From an uncultured Bacillota bacterium (GTDB lineage: Bacteria; Bacillota_I; Bacilli_A; RF39; UBA660), in the NCBI GenBank assembly GCA_947176475.1, contig CAMWQX010000114.1, positions 1 through 5,012 of the forward strand: a stretch of DNA of 5,012 nucleotides. Direction: 5' to 3'. Of this stretch, positions 1-5,012 are shown piece by piece. Both the position numbers and the translations under genes were made by a program. How positions within the stretch are numbered: the stretch's first letter is position 1; every line of letters begins with the position of its first letter. The notes below the pieces were generated by a model that did not search any database, was not told where the DNA came from, and was given only the letters and a program-made list of their open reading frames with translations.

Positions 1-812
1 TTGATCAGGTATATGATAACTATATTAAAGAATATAAACCAAATTTAACACCTAAAGAGGAATTCTTTATCAATGTTTTAAGGGATGAGATACATTTTGT
101 AATAGATGCCATAAAGAATCAATATAAACATTCTCGTCATAAAGAAGTATGGATGGAAAAAGAGATTGAAATACCAATAAAAAGAAAGATTCAAACGACA
201 ATTAAGGGTTTTGTCGATAAAATATTGGTTCATGATAAAAATGTCATTATAATTGATTATAAGACAAGTAATTCCCAAACAATTAACAAAGATTATTTTG
301 AATTTGGTATCGATATCCAATTGCCAATATATCTATATCTCTTAAAACAACTTGATAATAATATTGAAGTAGCTGGTCTATATCTTCAACATATTTTAAA
401 TTTAGATATGAAGTATGAACCAAATAAAGATGCCTTAGAAGAGAAAAAGAAGAAATTAAAATTAGATGGTATTACCTTTAATGATGAAAGTGTTATTGCT
501 CTATTTGATGATACATATGAGGCATCAGAAGTTATTCAGAGTATGAAAGTTACAAAGTCTTATGGAGGAATAAAGAATACTAATAGAATATTAGATGTAG
601 CTAAAAGAGATGAAATAAATGATATGATTGAAGGATTAATCTTAAATTGTATTGATAAAGTTGTGGAAGCAAGATTTGATATTAAACCAATTGATATTAA
701 CTATGGAACAGTTAATGGATGTAAGTTTTGTGAATATCGAGACATTTGCTATCGAAGGCCGCGTGATATCAATAAAGTAATAATTAGCAAGGGAGATGAC
801 GATAATGAGTAG
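1..812 (+). CDS. addB: AddB, C-terminal part (ATP-dependent helicase/nuclease subunit B), 5' end outside window
   Basis: Frame 3 is open from base 3, well upstream of the first ATG at 153, so this is the 3' end of a longer gene; 269 residues are visible. It encodes the C-terminal PD-(D/E)XK nuclease domain. The motifs are GFVDKI (catalytic-type Asp codon at 216), IIDYKTS (Asp at 255, Lys at 261) and the following QLPIY (Gln at 318, Tyr at 330). Near the end, Cys codons at 720, 729 and 747 form C-x2-C-x5-C, the spacing of the last three iron-sulfur ligands of AddB; the fourth ligand lies N-terminal to the nuclease domain in this family and would be off the window. In characterised AddAB, AddB cuts the 5'-ended strand, its helicase fold is inactive, and it contributes to Chi recognition. 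The nuclease and cysteine motifs look intact. The gene ends in TAG, overlapping addA by 8 nt. The symbol rests on the motifs plus the adjacent addA. Confidence 0.93.
   Translation, partial: DQVYDNYIKEYKPNLTPKEEFFINVLRDEIHFVIDAIKNQYKHSRHKEVWMEKEIEIPIKRKIQTTIKGFVDKILVHDKNVIIIDYKTSNSQTINKDYFEFGIDIQLPIYLYLLKQLDNNIEVAGLYLQHILNLDMKYEPNKDALEEKKKKLKLDGITFNDESVIALFDDTYEASEVIQSMKVTKSYGGIKNTNRILDVAKRDEINDMIEGLILNCIDKVVEARFDIKPIDINYGTVNGCKFCEYRDICYRRPRDINKVIISKGDDDNE
791..795 (+). promoter_or_regulatory. Ribosome binding site of addA, decides the start codon
   Basis: The sequence GGGAG lies inside the last codons of addB. It ends 9 nt before the ATG at 805 but directly abuts the ATG at 796, leaving no spacer there. 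Normal Shine-Dalgarno spacing therefore favours 805 as the addA start. Because the site is within addB, ribosomes finishing addB could feed initiation of addA (inference). Confidence 0.65.
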
Positions 813-3800
813 TTTAACACCAGAGCAACAGCTTGCTGTTGATAAGAAGAATACCAATATTATCGTCTCAGCAGGTGCGGGATCTGGTAAGACGACCGTT
901 TTAAAGACCCGTGTTTTAAGAGAGTTAAAAGAAGGCGTTAATGTCAATGATCTTATTATTTTGACATTTACTAATAATGCTGCCGCAGAGATGAAGGAGC
1001 GTATTAGAAAGACGATAAATGAAAATCTGGAAGTGGCAGAACAAGGAGAATTAATTGATTCAGCATATATTACAACGTTTGATTCCTTTGCCCAAAGTTT
1101 AGTAAAAAAATATAATTATTTGTTGAATATTAATAAAACTTTCACGATTGTCGATGCAGCAATAGTTAATACCGAGATGGCGAAAATAATTGATGAGATA
1201 TTTGATGAATTATATATAAGTCATGATGCTAAGTTTGAAGCTTTAATTAAGGACTTAACAGTTAAAGATGATAAAGATATTAAGGCATCAATTATAACTA
1301 TTTATCATAGTTTAATTAATCTAATCAATCGTGAGGAATTTTTAGATGCTTATATGAGTAGCTATTATGAGGTAGATTATGTTAATGCGATATTTCAAGA
1401 ATTTGAAGAATATATATTAAAAAGATGTGGCAAGTTATGTTCTTTACTAGAAGAGTTAGATGATGAAATTATTGATGGTGATAAATTAACCTTAATGATG
1501 CAAGCAACAGAAGGAATAAGAAATGCACTCACTTATGATGAAGTGTTGGAGAGTTTAGATTTTAAATTGCCAATAAAATCTGATAAGACTTATTCAGAAT
1601 ATGGAATGGAACTTAAAGAAAAAATTGATAAGGTTCGCAAAGAGTTAAAAGAGAAAGTTGTTGAACCTAAGAAGGTGTTAATAAACCATTACTTTTCAAC
1701 AAAGGATTATGTAGAAGTCATTATTAGAATTTTAAAAGAGTTAGATAAGAGAATTATGGAATTTAAGACTTCACATAATGCTTATGAATTTAATGATATT
1801 GCTCTTAAAGCTATTGAGTTAGTTAGAGATAATCCAGAAGTGGCAGAAGAGATTAGAAATAAGACATTTGAAATAATGATTGATGAATATCAAGATACTA
1901 ATGATATTCAAGAGACTTTTATATCATTTATTGAAAATAATAATGTATATATGGTGGGAGACATTAAGCAATCGATTTACCGTTTTAGAAATGCTAATCC
2001 TTATATTTTTAAATCAAAATACGATAAATATAAAGAAGGATTAAAGGGATTTAAGATTGACTTAAATAAAAATTTCCGTTCAAGAAACGAAGTCATAAAT
2101 AATATTAATTTAATATTTGATAATATCATGTTTGATGAAATTGGTGGAGCGAAATATAAAGAAGAGCATGAAATGGTTTTTGGCAATACTTCATATAATG
2201 AGCAACAATTAAGTGACTATAACATGGAAATATTAAATTATAAGAATGAAAAAAGTGGCTTTAAAAATGACGAATTAGAATGCTTTATTATGGCAGAAGA
2301 TATCCTAAGAAGAGTAAATAATAAAGAACAAGTTGTCTATCTAACTAAAGATGGTCTTAAGAGTCGTGATATAGAGTTTTCCGATATTGTTATTTTAGTT
2401 GATAAGGGTAAGAATTTTGAATTAGTAAAGAAGGTTTTAGAAACTAATCATATTGCGGCAACGATTGATAAAGATGTCAGTATAAAAGATGAAGATGAAA
2501 TATATATATTAAAGAATATTATCAACTTAGTAATATGCATTAAAAAAGGTATTAAAGACGCTAATTTTAAACATTATTTTCTATCTATTGCTAGATCTTA
2601 TGTATCAAAGATGAGTGATAAAGAAATTTTTGATATATTTACTCAAGAATCTTGGGAACAAAGTGAATTATATTTAAAATGTGAAGATATTTCTAAGGTA
2701 ATTGATGGAATGTCTAATAAAGAAATCTTATCTTATATTATTGAAAGTTTTGATATAGTTAACAAACTAGTTACAGTGGGTAATATAGAGGAAAGATTGT
2801 CTAAATTGGAATACTTTATTAATAATGCAATTGCCTTAAATAAATTTGGCATGGATATCTATGACATGAGTGATTATTTTGAAGAGGTATTACATGGTGA
2901 TAATGATATCAAGATGTCAGCATCTAAAGCTTCAGGAAATGCCGTTAAGATTATGACGATTCATAAATCTAAAGGACTTGAGTATAATTATGTTTACTTA
3001 CCTTTCTTATCTAGCAATTTTAATAAAAAAGTTAGTCATTCAAAATTTAAATATTCTAATAAATGGGGAATTATTACACCTTTTTATGACAATGGTAGAG
3101 GTGAAACTTTTGTAAATACTTTATATAACTATCAAGAAAGTATTGAGGAGTTATCAGAAAAGATTAGATTGTTCTATGTGGCATTAACAAGAGCTAAAGA
3201 GAAATATATTATGGTAACTAATCTAGATGATAAAATTGCTCCTATTGAAGGAAGTGTTAGTGTTGATGATTTAGATGGTGCTAATTCTTATCAGTATTTA
3301 CTTTCTTTATTAAAAAATAAATTGAATAGTTATATTAGAGAGATTGATATAGATAGTCTAGGTGTTAATACCAATTATAATGAGGTTTATTCATCTAACT
3401 ATAAAGATAAGATACCTAATATCGATGACGTTATCAAGGTGGAAGAAGTTAGTATTGATAATAGTCTATTAGAGAATAAACATTTTTCTAAGAGATTATC
3501 TAAGGTTATTGATAAAGAATTAAAGAGTAAATTGGATTTTGGTACATTTATGCATTATGTCTTTGAAGTATATGATTTTAATAATGATAATATGGATGAT
3601 TTAGAAATTGATGAGAAATATAAGGATAAGATAAGAAATTTCTTGAATCATGAAGAGACAAGGAATATAAAAGATGCCTTAATTTATAAAGAGCATGAAA
3701 TTCACTTTGAAAGCGAAGAGGCTTCATTTCATGGCTTTATTGACTTGTTAGTGGAATATCCTGATCACTTTGATATAATTGATTATAAACTTTCAAATAT

Positions 3801-3924
3801 CAATAGTGAGGAATATAATAATCAGTTAAAAGGATATAAGGATTATATTGAAAATAAGTATAAAAAGAAAGCCAATACATATCTTTATTCAATAAATAAA
3901 GATGAATTTAAGAAAATAAATTAA
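805..3924 (+). CDS. addA: AddA, ATP-dependent helicase/nuclease subunit A
   Basis: This is the motor and 3'-strand nuclease subunit of the AddAB double-strand-break resection complex, acting in the cytoplasm on DNA ends before RecA loading. All SF1A motifs are present (numbered from the ATG at 805): Q motif LTPEQQLAV (Q8), Walker A AGAGSGKT (K29), motif Ia TFTNNAAAEM (about 54-63), TTFDSFA (about 90-96), Walker B MIDEYQDT (D360, E361), motif III VGDIKQSIYRFR (384-395), motif IV NFRSR (423-427), motif V TIHKSKGLE (718-726) and motif VI FYVALTRAKE (790-799). The C-terminal nuclease has GTFMHYVFE (H917), GFID (D980), IIDYK (D993, K995) and QLKGY (Q1007, Y1011), so both activities look intact. 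At 1039 residues it is clearly shorter than B. subtilis AddA (about 1230). The ATG at 805 is preferred over 796 because of ribosome-site spacing and because MSSLTPEQQ begins as the family usually does. It overlaps addB by 8 nt (805-812) and is followed at once by a terminator. Confidence 0.96.
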   Translation: MSSLTPEQQLAVDKKNTNIIVSAGAGSGKTTVLKTRVLRELKEGVNVNDLIILTFTNNAAAEMKERIRKTINENLEVAEQGELIDSAYITTFDSFAQSLVKKYNYLLNINKTFTIVDAAIVNTEMAKIIDEIFDELYISHDAKFEALIKDLTVKDDKDIKASIITIYHSLINLINREEFLDAYMSSYYEVDYVNAIFQEFEEYILKRCGKLCSLLEELDDEIIDGDKLTLMMQATEGIRNALTYDEVLESLDFKLPIKSDKTYSEYGMELKEKIDKVRKELKEKVVEPKKVLINHYFSTKDYVEVIIRILKELDKRIMEFKTSHNAYEFNDIALKAIELVRDNPEVAEEIRNKTFEIMIDEYQDTNDIQETFISFIENNNVYMVGDIKQSIYRFRNANPYIFKSKYDKYKEGLKGFKIDLNKNFRSRNEVINNINLIFDNIMFDEIGGAKYKEEHEMVFGNTSYNEQQLSDYNMEILNYKNEKSGFKNDELECFIMAEDILRRVNNKEQVVYLTKDGLKSRDIEFSDIVILVDKGKNFELVKKVLETNHIAATIDKDVSIKDEDEIYILKNIINLVICIKKGIKDANFKHYFLSIARSYVSKMSDKEIFDIFTQESWEQSELYLKCEDISKVIDGMSNKEILSYIIESFDIVNKLVTVGNIEERLSKLEYFINNAIALNKFGMDIYDMSDYFEEVLHGDNDIKMSASKASGNAVKIMTIHKSKGLEYNYVYLPFLSSNFNKKVSHSKFKYSNKWGIITPFYDNGRGETFVNTLYNYQESIEELSEKIRLFYVALTRAKEKYIMVTNLDDKIAPIEGSVSVDDLDGANSYQYLLSLLKNKLNSYIREIDIDSLGVNTNYNEVYSSNYKDKIPNIDDVIKVEEVSIDNSLLENKHFSKRLSKVIDKELKSKLDFGTFMHYVFEVYDFNNDNMDDLEIDEKYKDKIRNFLNHEETRNIKDALIYKEHEIHFESEEASFHGFIDLLVEYPDHFDIIDYKLSNINSEEYNNQLKGYKDYIENKYKKKANTYLYSINKDEFKKIN

Positions 3925-3951
3925 AAAAGAAGAAGTAATTCTTCTTTTTTT
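3923..3951 (+). terminator. Intrinsic terminator of the addBA transcript
   Basis: A perfect 12-bp inverted repeat pairs 3923-3934 with 3939-3950 around a GTAA loop (GNRA type). The descending arm runs straight into a T tract ending at 3951. The first stem bases are the last two bases of the addA stop codon, so there is almost no 3' untranslated RNA. The stem contains only two G-C pairs, so it is weaker than a textbook terminator, but its position directly after the gene and before a new ribosome binding site supports the call. The A run on the left arm could also give some termination in the opposite direction; no minus-strand gene is visible here. Confidence 0.8.
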
Positions 3952-3967
3952 CGTGAACATATATTAT

Positions 3968-3976
3968 AGGAGGTGA
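3968..3976 (+). promoter_or_regulatory. Strong ribosome binding site for the downstream helicase gene
   Basis: AGGAGGTGA is a near-perfect complement to the 16S rRNA 3' end. It leaves 5 nt before the ATG at 3982 (8 nt counted from the AGGAGG core). It fixes 3982 as the original start of the helicase gene, although the frame stops after 15 codons. Its good condition suggests the gene was translated until recently. Confidence 0.88.
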
Positions 3977-3981
3977 AATAA

Positions 3982-5012
3982 ATGGATGATTTATTTTTAA
4001 TAAATGGCAATCAATTAGATGATACTTAAATAGCTGCGATTAAAAGTGAGGCAGATTCAACTTTAGTTGTGGCTGGAGCAGGGGCTGGCAAAACTCTTAC
4101 AATTATGGGAAAGATAAAATATTTGATAAATGTGAAAGGATTAAAAGAAGAAGAGATACTATGTATATCTTTTACTAATGAAACAGTTAAGAGTTTATAT
4201 GAAAAACTGCTTAAACAGGGTTATGATATTGAGGTTAAGACTTTTCATAAACTAGGATTAAAATTATTAAATAACGATAATATATCAATAATTAATGATA
4301 ATTATTTAGATTTTATTATCGATGAATATTTTAAGTCATTTATAAGGTTTAATAAGAAAAGAGTAAGGGCGCTTAAGAATGTATTTTATACAGAGACTTC
4401 AATTGAGAATGTTTTAAAGACAAGTGAGTATAAGAGTTTAAAGAAGCTTATATCAACTTTTATAAAATTAGCCAAATGTAATAATTATTCTATAAAAGAT
4501 ATATTCTATATTTATAAAAAGACTTATTTTATGGAAAAAGATATTATTCACAATATATTGGATATCTATATGATTTATGAAAATGAGTTAAATAGTTTAA
4601 ATAAAATTGATTTTGATGATATGATTATCAAAGCTATCAAGAATGTTAAAGATGCCAATTTGCCTTATAAGTTTATCATTATAGATGAGTTTCAAGACAC
4701 CTCGCAAGTTAGATATGATTTAATAAATGAAATTATAAAATATACTCAGGCCAAGGTTTTTGTAGTGGGGGATGATTGGCAAAGTATTTATCGCTTTAGT
4801 GGATGTAATTTAAATCTATTTGTCAATTTCAACAGATATTTTAACAATAGTGAGTATTATTATCTAAGATATACTTACCGAAATAGTAATGAATTAATCT
4901 ACGTGTCCTCGCAATTTATTATGAAAAACAAAAAGCAGTTAATTAAGAATATTGAATAACATAAGAATTTAGATAAACCTATTGTTATTACATTTAATTA
5001 TTCTTTAAAAGA
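3982..5012 (+). pseudogene. Helicase IV/UvrD-type SF1A DNA helicase, interrupted by two in-frame TAA codons, 3' end outside window
   Basis: The frame opened by the ATG at 3982 encodes an SF1A helicase that runs off the right edge, with about 343 codons visible. Numbered from that ATG and counting stops, the motifs are: Q-motif region LDDT-stop-IAAI (12-20), Walker A AGAGAGKT (K37), motif Ia SFTNET, TFHKLG, Walker B IIDEFQDT (D235, E236), motif III VGDDWQSIYRFSG (262-274) and motif IV TYRNSNEL (298-305). GDDWQSIYRFSG and the FIMKN-type segment after motif IV resemble E. coli helicase IV, an unwinding enzyme of repair/recombination; the gene symbol is left open. TAA at 4027-4029 replaces the expected Q-motif Gln, and TAA at 4957-4959 interrupts the stretch after motif IV, after which HKNLDKPIVI continues in frame. 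No frameshift is visible. A GTG at 4069 opens the frame to 4959, but it lies in the strand leading into Walker A and has no ribosome binding site. The next ATG, at 4105, is past Walker A. A functional ATPase from a late start is therefore unlikely. The likeliest state is a recent pseudogene; base-call error or readthrough remain possible. Confidence 0.78.

Noticed and set aside
796..804. ATG at 796 as the addA start
   Set aside because: The only ribosome binding site (791-795) touches this ATG with no spacer, whereas the ATG at 805 has a 9-nt spacing.
153..812. ATG at 153 as the true start of a separate 219-residue nuclease gene
   Set aside because: The frame is open back to base 3, and the residues before 153 look coding. 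A fourth cluster cysteine and the rest of AddB are expected upstream, so this is an internal Met.
642..947. Minus-strand ORFs at 78-320, 642-947 and 2001-2186
   Set aside because: They lie opposite well-conserved plus-strand coding sequence, show no recognisable domains, and arise from the complement of real genes.
3939..3967. A possible promoter with a TATATT/TATTAT -10 before the helicase gene
   Set aside because: In DNA this AT-rich such hexamers occur by chance, and the only upstream partner at a workable distance (TTCTTC at 3939) lies in the terminator arm and matches the -35 poorly.
150..4800. TGA read as Trp (mycoplasma code)
   Set aside because: The four Trp codons I can see are all TGG and no in-frame TGA occurs in any of the three genes, so there is no evidence for it. 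It cannot be fully excluded from a single window.
4069..4959. A 296-codon ORF starting at GTG 4069 as an independent small helicase
   Set aside because: The GTG is the valine two residues before the Walker A loop, there is no ribosome binding site in front of it, and the Q motif is upstream. It is the middle of a longer interrupted gene.

Overview
The window is strongly AT-rich, densely coded on the + strand, and uses clear Shine-Dalgarno sites. It carries the AddAB form of the recombination helicase-nuclease, which points to a low-GC Gram-positive lineage (Bacillota, possibly an Erysipelotrichia/RF39-like or other small-genome Bacilli group). The sequence alone does not settle the genus. All four Trp positions I can see are TGG and no gene has an in-frame TGA, so nothing here indicates the mycoplasma code.

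Layout: (1) From the left edge to 812 lies the C-terminal end of addB, with a PD-(D/E)XK nuclease domain and the last three cysteines of the iron-sulfur cluster. (2) addA follows at 805-3924 with an 8-nt overlap. It is a complete SF1A helicase with a C-terminal nuclease domain, short for the family at 1039 residues. (3) A perfect 12-bp hairpin followed by a T run (3923-3951) begins inside the addA stop codon and closes the addBA transcript. (4) After a near-perfect ribosome binding site (3968-3976), a second SF1A helicase gene of the helicase IV/UvrD type begins at 3982 and runs off the right edge. No stretch longer than 300 bases lacks a gene.

AddA and AddB together form the two-nuclease complex that resects double-strand breaks for RecA loading. 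Their overlapping genes fit a two-subunit complex made from one message. The downstream helicase is probably a separate repair helicase with its own translation signals.

The main point of interest is this third gene. Its reading frame is interrupted by TAA twice (4027-4029 and 4957-4959), yet helicase motifs lie in the same frame between the stops, and helicase-like sequence continues after the second. The first TAA sits exactly where the family's Q-motif glutamine should be, one base from CAA. The simplest reading is a recently inactivated gene. Sequence error or stop-codon readthrough are alternatives, and a genome-wide reassignment of TAA is unlikely because addA uses TAA as a real stop directly at its terminator. 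I see no novel multi-gene system here.
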